From Saccharothrix sp. NRRL B-16348 (lineage in GTDB: Bacteria; Actinomycetota; Actinomycetes; Mycobacteriales; Pseudonocardiaceae), in the NCBI RefSeq assembly GCF_001280085.1, contig NZ_LGED01000158.1:1-64000 (forward strand): DNA of 64,000 bases. Direction: 5' to 3'. Position numbers and translations under genes: made by a program. The notes below the pieces were generated by a model, which made no database searches, was not told where the DNA came from, and was given only the letters and a program-made list of their open reading frames with translations. Positions 1 to 9,314 of this stretch are shown here, in pieces (position 1 is the first letter of the stretch; each line of letters begins with the position of its first letter).

Positions 1-187
1 GTTGTCCAGTAACAATCTCAAAGGAAACCTCTTGACGAGGTTCATAAATTTACTGGCTATTCGGCACGCTGTTGAGTTCTCAAAGAACACGCGCTCACCG
101 TCACTCATCGCTGTGCAGCGAGTCGATCTGGGGCTGATGTCCGCCGCGCTCCGTTCCGGTCTCTCTCCGGCCCGTTCCGCGCTGGCA
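1..187 (-). promoter_or_regulatory. 5' leader of an rRNA operon leaving the window to the left
   Basis: Read on the minus strand, positions 90-63 give TGTTCTTTGAGAACTCAAC followed by AGCGTGCC. This is the conserved antitermination/processing segment found upstream of actinobacterial 16S rRNA. It is followed by the AT-rich stretch usual before 16S. The 16S gene itself should begin just beyond position 1 and is not in the window. The leader match is from memory of actinobacterial rrn leaders; I see no rRNA sequence inside the window. Confidence 0.75.
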
Positions 188-193
188 GAGAGA

Positions 194-222
194 AAGTTAC
201 ACCCCGCCCAACGCGGAGACAA
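194..222 (-). promoter_or_regulatory. Putative rRNA operon promoter
   Basis: On the minus strand a -35 element TTGTCT (222-217) and a -10 element TAACTT (199-194) are separated by exactly 17 bases. Transcription would start near 187 and enter the rRNA leader. Only one clear promoter is visible; many rrn operons have several, and others could hide in the downstream part of the histidine-kinase gene. Confidence 0.6.
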
Positions 223-303
223 ATCGGGGGTCTGGAGGCACGTCTGCGCAGGTAGTACCCCCTGCGGCGACCCTCAAACCGGATCATGTGTGATCGGGAC
301 CAC

Positions 304-1458
304 TCAGACGAGTTTTCCATGCGGCGTGGACGGCAGGTGCACGGCCACGGACAGCCCACCGCCGGGCACCGCCGTGGCGTGCGCCTGACCCTCGTGAGCT
401 GCGACGGCGGCCCGCACGATGGACAGCCCGAGCCCGGTGCCGGTGCGCGCGGTCCGGTCGGTGCCACCCCGGCGGAACGGCTCGAACAGCTCCTCCACCC
501 GGTCCGGAGCGATGAACGGCCCGGACGACGACACCCGCAGCAACGTCCACTCGGCCCCACCTTCGGTGCGCACCTCGATCCACCCACCGGGCAGGTTGTG
601 CCGCACGGCGTTCTCCAGCAGGTTCCCCGCGATGCGCTCCAGCAACGCCGGGTCGCCGACGGCGGGCGCGGGCGCCGTCACGAACGACACCCGCAGCTGG
701 CGCTCCTCCGCCTCCGCCCGCACGGCCCGCCACGCGGACTCGACGACGGCGTTGAGATCGACCGGCTCATGCACGGCCAAGCCGAGCCCGTCCGTGCGCG
801 CGAGCAGCAACAACGCGCTGACCAGCTGCTCGGCCCGTTCCGTCGCGGCACGCACCACGCCCGCCATGCGGCGCAGCTCCGCCTCGTCGGCATCAGGGTC
901 GGCGAGCGTGACGTCGAGCTCGGTCCGGATGACGGCGAGAGGAGTGCGCAGCTCATGGGAGGCGTTGGCGACGAACCGCCGTTGCGACTCGAACGCCGCC
1001 TGGAGCCGGTCGAGCATCTCGTCGAACGTGTCGGCCAGTTCGGCGACCTCGTCCCGGGGCCCGGCCAGGCGCAGCCGCTCACCGAGGGACTCGGCGGACA
1101 GCCGGCGGGCCGCGTCGGTCACGTCGTGCACGGGCTGGAGGACGCGCCCGGTGATGGTCCACGCGAGCAGCGCCGCCGCGGCCACCACGCAGAGGAAAGC
1201 GATCGAGCCGGATCGCAGCACGTCGTCCCGCGCCTGTTCGCCGAGCAGGTCCATGAGCGCGTCGGCGTCGACCTCGCGGCCGTCCACGATGACGGTGCTG
1301 CCCTCGGCGAAGCGGGGAGAAGAGGCGATGACCCGGCCGACGAGCAGCCAGCCGAGCAGGAGCAGCAGGCCGCTGACGAACGCGACCAGACCGGTCGCGA
1401 GGAGGGTGAGCCGCGTCCGCAGCCCGGGTCCGCGCCTGCGGGCCAGCTCAGAGTTCAG
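304..1458 (-). CDS. Two-component sensor histidine kinase
   Basis: Membrane sensor kinase that would autophosphorylate on His and pass phosphate to the regulator encoded just upstream. Order: N-terminal membrane segment (about residues 13-35), short extracytoplasmic loop, second membrane segment (about 83-105), HAMP, HisKA with the phospho-acceptor in NASHELRTPL (H168), and HATPase_c with the N-box NLLENAVRHN and the G-box GTGLGLSIV. The frame stays open upstream of the first GTG (1287), and the first membrane helix is encoded there. I therefore place the start at a CTG (1458) inside the last codons of the response regulator, an 11-base overlap. No ATG, GTG or TTG is available there. The stimulus cannot be told; the loop is short, which suggests sensing at or in the membrane. 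Confidence 0.85.
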   Translation of the reverse strand: MNSELARRRGPGLRTRLTLLATGLVAFVSGLLLLLGWLLVGRVIASSPRFAEGSTVIVDGREVDADALMDLLGEQARDDVLRSGSIAFLCVVAAAALLAWTITGRVLQPVHDVTDAARRLSAESLGERLRLAGPRDEVAELADTFDEMLDRLQAAFESQRRFVANASHELRTPLAVIRTELDVTLADPDADEAELRRMAGVVRAATERAEQLVSALLLLARTDGLGLAVHEPVDLNAVVESAWRAVRAEAEERQLRVSFVTAPAPAVGDPALLERIAGNLLENAVRHNLPGGWIEVRTEGGAEWTLLRVSSSGPFIAPDRVEELFEPFRRGGTDRTARTGTGLGLSIVRAAVAAHEGQAHATAVPGGGLSVAVHLPSTPHGKLV

Positions 1459-2125
1459 CGGAACCTGCCGTGGGCACGCGGTAGCCGGAGCCGACCACCG
1501 TGTCGATGATGCCCGGTTCGCCGAGCTTCTTGCGCAGCGTCATCACGGTGACGCGGACGGTCGTGGTGAACGGGTCGGCGTTCTCGTCCCAGACGCGTTC
1601 CAGCAGCTCCTCGCTGGAGACCACCGAGCCCTTGGCGGCCAGCAGCACCTCCAGCACGCCGAACTCCTTGCGGGTCAGCTCGACGGGCTGGCCCGCGCGG
1701 CGCACCGTGCGGCGGGCCGGGTCGAGCTCGACGTCACGAGCGGTGAGCAGCGGCGGGGTGGCCGGGGTGGCGCGGCGGGCGAGGGCCCGGACGCGGGCGA
1801 CCAGTTCGGGGAACGCGAACGGTTTGGCCAGGTAGTCGTCGGCGCCGAGGGACAGGCCGGCGACGCGGTCGTCCACGCCGGCGCTCGCGGTGAGCATCAT
1901 GACCCTGGTCAGGGCTCCTGAGCTGAGGATCTCCTTGCACAGTTCGTCGCCGGACATGCCGGGTAGATCGCGGTCGAGCACGACCACGTCGTACCGCGTC
2001 ACGGTCGACTTCTCATGGCCGGTCTCGCCGTCGTAGGCGACGTCGACCGCCATACCTTCGCGCCGCAGGCCACGCGCGATCGCGTCGGCCAGCGGCACCT
2101 CGTCCTCGACTACCAGGATCCGCAC
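1448..2125 (-). CDS. OmpR/PhoB-family response regulator
   Basis: DNA-binding response regulator of about 225 residues. The receiver domain starts VRILVVEDE, has the acidic pocket and the phospho-acceptor in VVVLDRDLPG (D51), and ends with the conserved LAKPF lysine. A C-terminal winged helix follows (LTRKEFGVLEVLL, VRVTVMTLRKKLGE, VGSGYRV). It overlaps and is translationally coupled to the kinase gene. I chose the GTG at 2125 because homologues start at this point; an in-frame ATG six codons upstream (2143) is possible. No strong promoter or operator is visible upstream. Confidence 0.9.
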   Translation of the reverse strand: MRILVVEDEVPLADAIARGLRREGMAVDVAYDGETGHEKSTVTRYDVVVLDRDLPGMSGDELCKEILSSGALTRVMMLTASAGVDDRVAGLSLGADDYLAKPFAFPELVARVRALARRATPATPPLLTARDVELDPARRTVRRAGQPVELTRKEFGVLEVLLAAKGSVVSSEELLERVWDENADPFTTTVRVTVMTLRKKLGEPGIIDTVVGSGYRVPTAGSAEL

Positions 2126-2304
2126 CCCACAAAGGTGCCACACATCCCTGAGAAGGTGCTTAGCGTGAAGTGTCGACGTGCTGTTGGAGAGCTGTCGGAG
2201 CGAGGGTGGAGCGAGGGAGAAAAGATCAAAAGAGTCCTCGCCGGACGGGCAGATCAGCAGGATGACTCCGACTGCCAGGTCAAGCGCCGGGGCCGTTGTT
2301 GGTC

Positions 2305-2450
2305 GGGTTTCGTGTCATCCCACCGACCTCCCTACGGGCTACCACCCGCGTCAAGGGGGCGGCCAGCAGTGCAAGCCGCGGGTAGAGGTGAACGGCCCCC
2401 TTGACACGCGCGGTAGGGCGGAGCCAGGTCGGCGGGATGACACGAAGCCC
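2305..2450. repeat. Long nested imperfect inverted repeat
   Basis: The arms 2305-2363 and 2391-2449 are reverse complements over about 58 bases with scattered mismatches. The best blocks are CGTGTCATCCC against GGGATGACACG and GTCAAGGGGGC against GCCCCCTTGAC. A 27-base spacer separates them. The 355-base gap 2126-2498 holds nothing else apart from the hairpin at 2447-2470. It looks like a small non-coding palindromic element (REP or MITE type); whether it is repeated elsewhere in the genome cannot be seen here. Confidence 0.75.
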
Positions 2451-2470
2451 TTCCTTTGGGGAGGAAGGGC
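2447..2470 (-). terminator. Hairpin downstream of the SPFH gene
   Basis: A perfect 9-bp stem (GCCCTTCCT with AGGAAGGGC) and 6-base loop lie 29 bases past the stop of the SPFH gene on its own strand. No U-run follows, as is common in actinobacteria. Confidence 0.5.
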
Positions 2471-2498
2471 AGAGGCGTGGTGGTGGGCGGTGGTGGGG

Positions 2499-3131
2499 TT
2501 AGCGGTTGCGTTCGAGGACGACGGTGTTGGCGGTTTGGAGGGCGCGCAGTTGGAGGAGGGCTGGGTGGTCCTCGGCCAGGCGGGCGGCGTTGAGGAGGGA
2601 GCGCAGGGCCGCTGTTTCGCCGCGGGCGCGTTCGAGGGCTGCTCGGGCTTCGGAGCGGGCCAGGATTTCGGCGAGGGCGGCTTTGCGGAGTTCGGTGGGC
2701 ATGACGACGTCGCGGACGGCTACTTCGCGCAGGTCGATGCCCAGGTCGGCGGCGCGGGGGGCGACGGAGGCGAGGGTTTCGGCGGCGAGGGTCTCACGGG
2801 ATTGGTCGACTTCGTCGTGGGCGCGGGTCAGCACGGCGGTGCGGAGGGCGATCTGGGTGAGGAGGTGGAGTTCGACCTCGGGGGTGGCGGCGGCCTGGAC
2901 GTACTGGGCGGGGTCGGAGATCGACCAGACCAGGACGAGGGTGACGCGGATCAGGACGCCGTCGGAGGTGGGGATGTCCTGCCAGCCCTGGGTCTGGGAG
3001 CGGGGGCGGACGTCGAGGCGGCGGACCTGGTGGCGGAAGCCGCGGCGGTGGCGGCCGGGGCCGAGGACCTCGGTGAGCTTGCCGTGCCGGAAGACCACGC
3101 CGCGTTCCCACGGCATGAGGGTGTGCTTCAC
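2499..3131 (-). CDS. SPFH/band-7 domain protein
   Basis: A 210-residue protein with the SPFH (stomatin/prohibitin/flotillin/HflK-C) fold. It starts MPWERGVVFRHGKLTEVLGPGRHR, typical of the first strands. The central part (DIPTSDGVLIRVTLVLVWSISDP) and the helical C-terminal half rich in Ala/Glu/Arg (about 150-200) are also typical. Unlike most slipins no N-terminal membrane segment is visible, so it would be soluble or peripherally attached. It starts at a GTG behind GGAGGAGG, 229 bases downstream of dxs on the same strand. SPFH proteins organise membrane microdomains or modulate proteases; the partner here is unknown. Confidence 0.85.
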   Translation of the reverse strand: MKHTLMPWERGVVFRHGKLTEVLGPGRHRRGFRHQVRRLDVRPRSQTQGWQDIPTSDGVLIRVTLVLVWSISDPAQYVQAAATPEVELHLLTQIALRTAVLTRAHDEVDQSRETLAAETLASVAPRAADLGIDLREVAVRDVVMPTELRKAALAEILARSEARAALERARGETAALRSLLNAARLAEDHPALLQLRALQTANTVVLERNR

Positions 3132-3360
3132 CGGGCCTCCTCCTGCGTTGCGCGGACCGCGACCCCGGTCGTGGGGCGGTGGGCGGGAGCACGGGGCTCG
3201 CAGGGCCCGACGCCCCGTGGTCGACCGGGGTCGCGGCTTGGGGGTGAACCCGCCGCGTTGGCAACGCGCCTCTCTGAAAGGTGTGCCCGGCTGTGATCGC
3301 GGGACTCGGGGTCGGCAGTGCCGTCCGAGCCGCTGACCGGGCGGGAGGAGGGTAACCGGG

Positions 3361-5268
3361 CTACTTCTCGACCGTCGCGCCCATTTCCGCGGGCTCGGTG
3401 GCGGCGACCCACTCGGTGACGCGGCGGGCGACGTCCTGGGCGGTCAGGCCGATGTCGGCGAGGACTTCGCCGCGTTCGCCGTGCTCCTGGAACGCCTGGG
3501 GGATGGCCAGGTCGCGCAGTGGCACGTCGACCGAGGCGTCGCGGAGTGCGGCGGCCAGTGTCCAGCCGAAGCCGCCGTGCCTGCCGCCGTCCTCGACGGT
3601 GACGACGAGGCGGTGGTTGGCGGCCAGGCCGATCAGGTCGTTCGCGATGGGGAAGACCCAGCGCGGGTCCACGACGGTGACGCCGATGCCCTGGTCGGCG
3701 AGGCGTTGGGCGGCGGCCAGGCCGAGTTCGCCGAACGCGCCCACGGTGACCAGGAGGACGTCGGAGCCGGAGCGGTGCAGGACGTCGACCGTGCCGATGC
3801 GTTCGAGGGCAGGCAGGTCTGGGCCCACTGAAGCCTTCGGGTAGCGGACGACGGAGGGTGCGTCGGAGATCCGGACGGCTTCGCGGAGTTCCTCGCGCAG
3901 CGAGGCGGCGTCGCGGGGGGCGGCCACGTGGATGCCGGGGATGAGGCCGCAGATGGACAGGTCCCACATGCCGTGGTGGGAGGCGCCGTCCGGGCCGGTG
4001 ATGCCGGCGCGGTCGAGGACCACCGTGACGCCCTGCTTGTGCATGGCGACGTCCATCAGGAGCTGGTCGAACGCGCGGTTGAGGAAGGTGGCGTAGATCG
4101 CGACGACCGGGTGCATGCCGCCCATGGCGAGGCCGGCGGCGGAGGTCATGGCGTGCTGTTCGGCGATGCCGACGTCGAAGCAGCGCTCCGGGTAGAGGCC
4201 CGCGAACTTGTCCAGGCCTGTCGGGCCGCGCATGGCGGCGGTGATGGCGACGAGGTCCGGGCGTTCGCCGCCGAGCGTGGCGAGTTCGTCGGCGAAGACG
4301 TGGGTCCAGGTGCGCTTGGACGGGCCGATGTTCTCGCCGGTGATGGGGTCGATGACGCCGGTGGCGTGCATCTGGTCGGCCTCGTGGTTCTCGGCGGGCG
4401 CGAAGCCGTTGCCCTTGCGGGTGACGGTGTGCACGATGACCGGTCCGCCGAACGACTTGGCGCGGCGCAGCGCCGATTCGAGCACGAGGTGGTCGTGGCC
4501 GTCGACGGGGCCGATGTACTTGAGGCCGAGGTCTTCGAACATGGCCTGCGGGCTGAGCGCGTCCTTGATGCCGCGCTTGGCCGCGTGCAGGGCCGCGTAG
4601 ACGGGCTTGCCGACGATCGGGGTGCCCTGGAGGGCGTTCTTGCCGCGTTCCAGGGCGCGCTCGTAGCCGGGCTGCAGGCGCAGTGACGAGAGGTGGTCGG
4701 CCAGGCCGCCGATGGTGGGCGAGTAGGAGCGGCCGTTGTCGTTGACGACGATGACGACGGGGCGGTCGGTGCCGGAGGCGATGTTGTTGAGCGCTTCCCA
4801 GCACATGCCGCCGGTCAGGGCGCCGTCGCCGACGATCGCGACGACGTGCCTGCGCTGGCCGCCGAGCTGGTAGGCCTTGGCCAGGCCGTCGGCGTAGGAG
4901 AGGGCGGTCGAGGCGTGGCTGTTCTCCTCGACGTCGTGCTCGCTCTCGGCGCGGGAGGGGTAGCCGGACAGGCCGCCCTTCTGGCGGAGCGTGTCGAAGC
5001 CGTCGCGGCGGCCGGTGAGGATCTTGTGCACGTAGCTCTGGTGACCGGTGTCGAAGACCACCGAGTCGTGCGGCGAGTCGAAGACCCGGTGCACCGCCAT
5101 GGTCAGCTCGACGACCCCGAGGTTCGGCCCGAGGTGCCCCCCGGTCCGGGAGACCTTGTCGACGAGGAAACGCCGGATCTCGTCGGAGAGCGCGACCAGC
5201 TCGTCAGGTCCCAGCCGTTTCAGATCCGCCGGTCCGTGCACGGATTCCAGCAGCGTCACTCGCTCCAC
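3361..5268 (-). CDS. dxs: 1-deoxy-D-xylulose-5-phosphate synthase
   Basis: Thiamine-diphosphate enzyme that condenses pyruvate and glyceraldehyde 3-phosphate, the first step of the MEP isoprenoid pathway. The 635 residues are full length. The TPP/Mg motif is GDGALTGG (147-154) with NDN at 176-178. The transketolase pyrimidine-binding part follows ([18 protein letters not shown], then [15 protein letters not shown]) and the C-terminal transketolase domain. The start is a GTG at 5268 after AGGGCGAG; a GTG three codons later (5259) would match shorter homologues. It lies 65 bases after the RNA methyltransferase gene and is probably cotranscribed with it. Confidence 0.97.
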   Translation of the reverse strand: MERVTLLESVHGPADLKRLGPDELVALSDEIRRFLVDKVSRTGGHLGPNLGVVELTMAVHRVFDSPHDSVVFDTGHQSYVHKILTGRRDGFDTLRQKGGLSGYPSRAESEHDVEENSHASTALSYADGLAKAYQLGGQRRHVVAIVGDGALTGGMCWEALNNIASGTDRPVVIVVNDNGRSYSPTIGGLADHLSSLRLQPGYERALERGKNALQGTPIVGKPVYAALHAAKRGIKDALSPQAMFEDLGLKYIGPVDGHDHLVLESALRRAKSFGGPVIVHTVTRKGNGFAPAENHEADQMHATGVIDPITGENIGPSKRTWTHVFADELATLGGERPDLVAITAAMRGPTGLDKFAGLYPERCFDVGIAEQHAMTSAAGLAMGGMHPVVAIYATFLNRAFDQLLMDVAMHKQGVTVVLDRAGITGPDGASHHGMWDLSICGLIPGIHVAAPRDAASLREELREAVRISDAPSVVRYPKASVGPDLPALERIGTVDVLHRSGSDVLLVTVGAFGELGLAAAQRLADQGIGVTVVDPRWVFPIANDLIGLAANHRLVVTVEDGGRHGGFGWTLAAALRDASVDVPLRDLAIPQAFQEHGERGEVLADIGLTAQDVARRVTEWVAATEPAEMGATVEK

Positions 5269-5333
5269 CTCGCCCTGTGGTTCGGGTCCCCGATTCGTCC
5301 GGTCAGTCTACGGACCACGGACTGAGACGCCTG

Positions 5334-6563
5334 TCAGCGCGCGGGCTCCAGCAGGGCGACGCATTCGACGTGGTGGGTCATCGGGAACGCGTCGAACGCC
5401 CTGAGCTGGGCCAACTCGTAGCCGTGCTGGGCGAACGAGGCGATGTCGCGGGCCAGCGCGGCGGGGTCGCACGCGACGTAAACCACACGTGCGGGTCGGC
5501 TGCGTGCGATCGCGGTCACCACAACCTTGCCCGCGCCCTTGCGCGGCGGGTCCAGGACGACGACGTCGGGTGGCAGGTCGGTGAAGTCGGGCGTGTCGAG
5601 CACGGCTTCGGTGCGGCCGACGTGCCAGCTGATCTGCGGCTGGTCGGAGAGGTTGAGCTTGCCGTCGGCGACGGCGCCGTGCGACGACTCGACCACGGCG
5701 ACGGAGCCTTGGGGCCCGACCTGGTCGGCGAGCACGGAGGCGAACAGGCCGACGCCGCCGTAGAGGTCCCAGGCGCGGTCGCCGGGGCGGCAGTCGGCCC
5801 AGTCGCCGACGACCTTGGCGAACGTGTCCGCGGCGGCCGGGTGGACCTGCCAGAAGCCGTCGGAGCGGAGGTTCCACGTGCGGCCGGCGGCCAGCTCGGT
5901 GGCCGTGCCGCTGCCCTGGCGCAGGCGGGAGGGCCCGGGGACGGGACGGCCTCGGCGGATGATGGGCGGGCCGATCTCGGTGACGTGCGTGCGGCCACCC
6001 GCGTCACGGGCGATGACCAGCTCGGACTTGGGCGGCCAGGTGCGGTCGACCACGTCTTCGAGGGTGTCCGGGACGGCGATCACGCAGTCGTCCACGGGGA
6101 TGACCTGGTGGCTGCGGTGGGCGCGGAAGCCGGGGCGGCCGTCCGGGCCGACGGCCATGCGCATCCGGGTGCGCCAGTCCTCCGGGCCGCCGGGCAGCTC
6201 CTCGACGATGACCTCCCAGTCGAGCTTCGCCAGCCGGTGCAGCTGCTCGCTGACCACGGCCGCCTTCAGCTCGCGCTGGGCCTGCCACGACGCGTGCTGC
6301 CAGTCGCAGCCGCCGCACAGGCCGGGACCGGCGAACGGGCACGGCGCCTGCACGCGGTCCGGTGACGCCTCCAGCACCTCGACGGCGTCGCCGCGGCAGA
6401 ACGAGCCGCCGGTGTCCTCCGTGATCCGCACGACCACCCGTTCGCCGGGCAGGGCGTGCCGGACGAACACGACGCGGCCCTCGTGCCGGGCGACGCAGTG
6501 CCCGCCGTGGGCGACCGCGCCGACCTCGACCTCGATCAGCCGCTGCTTCCAGGTCGCCGTCAC
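5334..6563 (-). CDS. TrmA/RlmD-family RNA (uracil-C5) methyltransferase
   Basis: SAM-dependent tRNA or rRNA m5U methyltransferase of 409 residues. It has an N-terminal TRAM/OB domain (about 5-65), then an Fe-S type cysteine cluster (CPFAGPGLCGGC, residues 75-86) and the SAM motif DLYGGVGLFA. The catalytic region has VVLDPPRKG and the nucleophile/general-base segment VACDPAALARD. The GTG start (6563) overlaps the permease stop as GTGA. Which RNA and which uridine are modified cannot be read from sequence; actinobacterial members of this group are generally annotated only at family level. Confidence 0.92.
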   Translation of the reverse strand: MTATWKQRLIEVEVGAVAHGGHCVARHEGRVVFVRHALPGERVVVRITEDTGGSFCRGDAVEVLEASPDRVQAPCPFAGPGLCGGCDWQHASWQAQRELKAAVVSEQLHRLAKLDWEVIVEELPGGPEDWRTRMRMAVGPDGRPGFRAHRSHQVIPVDDCVIAVPDTLEDVVDRTWPPKSELVIARDAGGRTHVTEIGPPIIRRGRPVPGPSRLRQGSGTATELAAGRTWNLRSDGFWQVHPAAADTFAKVVGDWADCRPGDRAWDLYGGVGLFASVLADQVGPQGSVAVVESSHGAVADGKLNLSDQPQISWHVGRTEAVLDTPDFTDLPPDVVVLDPPRKGAGKVVVTAIARSRPARVVYVACDPAALARDIASFAQHGYELAQLRAFDAFPMTHHVECVALLEPAR

Positions 6564-8569
6564 TTGCCGTCCTTCTCTTGGCCGCGGTTGTCCAGGCCGC
6601 GGCGGATCGCGCCGGGCACGATCGCGTCGTCCTTGTCGGTCACCTTCGAGGATGAGGCCAGCTGCCACGGCACGCTCGTCACCATCACGCCGGGCTGGAA
6701 CAGCAGCCTGCCCTTGAGCCGCAGCGCGCTCTGGTTGTGCAGGAACTGCTCCCACCAGTGCCCGACCACGTACTCCGGGATGAACACGGTCACGACGTCG
6801 CGCGGGTTGTCCGTGCGGACCCGCTTGACGTAGTCCAGGACCGGTTTGGTGATCTCGCGGTAGGGCGACTCGATCACCTTCAGCGGCACCTTGAAGTTCT
6901 CCTTCTCCCAGTCCCGCACCAGGCGGCGGGTGTCGCCGTCGTCCACGTTCACGGTGACCGCCTCCAGCATGTCCGGCCTGGTCGCCTTCGCGTACGCCAG
7001 GGCCCGCAGGGTCGGCATGTGCAGCTTGGAGACCAGCACCATGGCGTGGTTGCGGGCGGGCAGCAACTTCTGCCGCTCCTGCTGGCGCAGCTCCTCGGCG
7101 ACCCGGTCGTAGTGCCGGCGGATCGCCGTCATCAGGGCGTAGAGGGCGGCCATCGCGGCGATGGCGATCCACGCGCCGTGGGTGAACTTCGTGATCAGCA
7201 CGACGACCAGCACCGAGGCGGTGAGCGCCAGGCCGAACGCGTTGATCGACTGGGACCGGCGCATCCGGCGCCGGGCGTTGGGGTCGGTCTCGGTCTTGAG
7301 CAGCCGGTTCCAGTGCCGGACCATGCCGGTCTGGCTCATCGTGAACGAGACGAACACGCCCACGATGTAGAGCTGGATGAGCTTGGTGACCTCGGCGTCG
7401 AACGCGATGACCAGCACGATCGCCGCGCCCGCGAGGAACACGATGCCGTTGCTGAACGCGAGCCGGTCGCCGCGGGTGTGCAGCTGGCGGGGCAGGTAGC
7501 GGTCCTGGGCGAGGATCGAGCCGAGCACCGGGAAGCCGTTGAACGCGGTGTTGGCCGCCAGCACGAGGATCAGCGCGGTGACCGTGGTGATGAAGAAGAA
7601 CCCGACCGGGAAGCCCTCGAACACCGCGCCGGCGATCTGGGCGACCATCGTCTTCTGCTCGTAGCCCTCGGGCGCGTTGACGAGCTGGTGCGCCGGGTCC
7701 TCGGCCATCTTCACGCCGGTGAGCTGGGCCAGCACGATCAGGCCCATCAGCATCGTGACCGCGATCAGGCCCATCGCCAGCAGCGTGGTCGCCGCGTTGC
7801 GCGACTTCGGCTTGCGGAACGCCGGCACGCCGTTGCTGATCGCCTCCACGCCCGTCAACGCCGCGCTGCCGGACGAGAAGGCGCGCAGCACGAGGAAGAC
7901 GAACGCCAGGCCCATCAGGTGGTCGTCCTCGGCGCGCAGTTCCAGTCCCGCGCTCTCGGCGCGCATCTCGTCGCCCATGAGGAAGCCGCGGACCAGGCCG
8001 TAGCCGATCATGAAGAGGACACCGGCCATGAACGCGTAGGTCGGGATGGCGAACGCGCTGCCGGACTCGCGGATGCCGCGCAGGTTGACGGCGGTGAGCA
8101 GGACGATCGCGACGACCGCGAATTCAGCCTTGTGGGTGGCCACGAACGGGATGGCCGAGCCGATGTTCGCCGCCGCCGACGAGATCGAGACGGCGACCGT
8201 GAGGATGTAGTCGACGAGCAGCGCGCTCGCCACGGTGAGGCCCGCTCTGCGACCCAGGTTGACCGTAGCGACCTCGTAGTCGCCGCCGCCGGAGGGGTAG
8301 GCGTGCACGTTCTGCCGGTAGCTCGCCACCACCGTGAGCATCACGACGACCACCGCCACGCCCACCCACGGCGCCAGCGCGTAGGCCGACAGACCCGCCA
8401 CCGACAGCACGAGGAAGATCTCCTCGGGCGCGTAGGCCACGCTCGACATCGCGTCGGAGGCGAACACCGGCAGGGCGATGCGCTTGGGCAGGAGGGTGTG
8501 GGCTAGGCGATCGCTGCGGAAGGGCCTGCCGACCAGGAGGCGCTTGGCCGCGGTTGCGAGCTTGGACAC
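6560..8569 (-). CDS. APC-superfamily permease, KimA-like potassium transporter candidate
   Basis: A 669-residue transporter with about twelve membrane segments between residues 30 and 460 and a soluble C-terminal domain of about 170 residues. The start of the core (LPVFASDAMSSVAYAPEEIFLVLS) and the segment SGGGDYEVA match the YdaO/KimA branch, whose Bacillus member imports K+ with protons. The divergent neighbours are two TrkA-type K+ regulators, which supports K+ rather than amino acid transport. It overlaps the methyltransferase gene by 4 bases and starts at a GTG with a weak ribosome site. No room exists for the ydaO c-di-AMP riboswitch in the 82-base divergent gap. Confidence 0.8.
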   Translation of the reverse strand: MSKLATAAKRLLVGRPFRSDRLAHTLLPKRIALPVFASDAMSSVAYAPEEIFLVLSVAGLSAYALAPWVGVAVVVVMLTVVASYRQNVHAYPSGGGDYEVATVNLGRRAGLTVASALLVDYILTVAVSISSAAANIGSAIPFVATHKAEFAVVAIVLLTAVNLRGIRESGSAFAIPTYAFMAGVLFMIGYGLVRGFLMGDEMRAESAGLELRAEDDHLMGLAFVFLVLRAFSSGSAALTGVEAISNGVPAFRKPKSRNAATTLLAMGLIAVTMLMGLIVLAQLTGVKMAEDPAHQLVNAPEGYEQKTMVAQIAGAVFEGFPVGFFFITTVTALILVLAANTAFNGFPVLGSILAQDRYLPRQLHTRGDRLAFSNGIVFLAGAAIVLVIAFDAEVTKLIQLYIVGVFVSFTMSQTGMVRHWNRLLKTETDPNARRRMRRSQSINAFGLALTASVLVVVLITKFTHGAWIAIAAMAALYALMTAIRRHYDRVAEELRQQERQKLLPARNHAMVLVSKLHMPTLRALAYAKATRPDMLEAVTVNVDDGDTRRLVRDWEKENFKVPLKVIESPYREITKPVLDYVKRVRTDNPRDVVTVFIPEYVVGHWWEQFLHNQSALRLKGRLLFQPGVMVTSVPWQLASSSKVTDKDDAIVPGAIRRGLDNRGQEKDGK

Positions 8570-8651
8570 GGGTCGAAAGCGTAAGGGGTCAGGTCCCCTG
8601 GTCGGAGTAATCGTGGGTAGGTTCTCCGTAGGCGTCGTTCAGGAGGCTTTC

Positions 8652-9314
8652 GTGCACGTGGTGATCATGGGCTGCGGCCGGGTGGGCTCGTCCCTGGCCA
8701 AGGCCCTGGAGCGCCTGGACCACCAGGTATCGGTGATCGACAAGGACGCGCAGTCCTTCCGCAGACTCGGCCCGGACTTCCACGGCCAGCAGGTCGTCGG
8801 CAACGGTTTCGACCAGAAGGTGCTGATCGAGGCCGGTATCGAGCGGGCGGGCGCGTTCGCGGCCGTGTCCAGCGGCGACAACTCCAACATCATCTCGGCG
8901 CGGGTGGCGCGGGAGACGTTCGGGGTGGAGGCGGTGGTCGCGCGGATCTACGACGAGAAGCGCGCCGCGGTGTACGAGCGGCTCGGCATCCCGACCGTGG
9001 CGACCGTGCCGTGGTCGACCGACCGGTTCCTGCGGATGCTGCTGCCCGAGGGCACGGCGACGGCGTGGCGCGACCCGTCCGGCACGGTGGCCGTCCTGCC
9101 GCTGGAGCTGCACGAGGACTGGGTCGGGCGCACGGTGCGCGACCTGCAGGAGGCCACCGGCAGCCGGGTGGCGTTCGTGATGCGGTTCGGCACCGGCGTG
9201 CTGCCCGACTCGAAGACCGTGCTGCAGGCCGACGACCAGGTGTACGTGGCCGCCCTGTCCGGCACCGTGACCGACGTGGCCGCCGCCGCGGCCCACGCGC
9301 CCGAGGAGAGCTAG
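8652..9314 (+). CDS. ceoB: TrkA-family potassium uptake regulator (CeoB type)
   Basis: Cytoplasmic 220-residue RCK protein. The Rossmann nucleotide site is near the N-terminus (GCGRVG, residues 7-12, with the acidic end of strand 2 in VSVIDKD), followed by a TrkA-C domain (about 130-215). RCK proteins gate K+ channels or transporters in response to NAD(H)/ATP or c-di-AMP. It starts at GTG 8652, five bases after a perfect AGGAGG; longer upstream reading is unlikely. It shares one base with ceoC and diverges from the KimA-like permease it probably controls. Confidence 0.92.
   Translation: MHVVIMGCGRVGSSLAKALERLDHQVSVIDKDAQSFRRLGPDFHGQQVVGNGFDQKVLIEAGIERAGAFAAVSSGDNSNIISARVARETFGVEAVVARIYDEKRAAVYERLGIPTVATVPWSTDRFLRMLLPEGTATAWRDPSGTVAVLPLELHEDWVGRTVRDLQEATGSRVAFVMRFGTGVLPDSKTVLQADDQVYVAALSGTVTDVAAAAAHAPEES

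Noticed and set aside
2..388. 128-codon open frame on the plus strand at the left edge
   Set aside because: It runs antisense through the rRNA leader and promoter and the kinase 3' end, with no ribosome site or family likeness.
3128..4804. Very long Arg/Pro-rich open frame opposite in phase to dxs
   Set aside because: It has the low-complexity composition of a shadow frame in high-GC coding DNA and lies wholly over dxs and its downstream gap; no domain is seen.
8570..8651. Possible ydaO/c-di-AMP riboswitch before the KimA-like gene
   Set aside because: The divergent gap has only 82 bases, too short for that riboswitch, and none of its conserved segments is visible.
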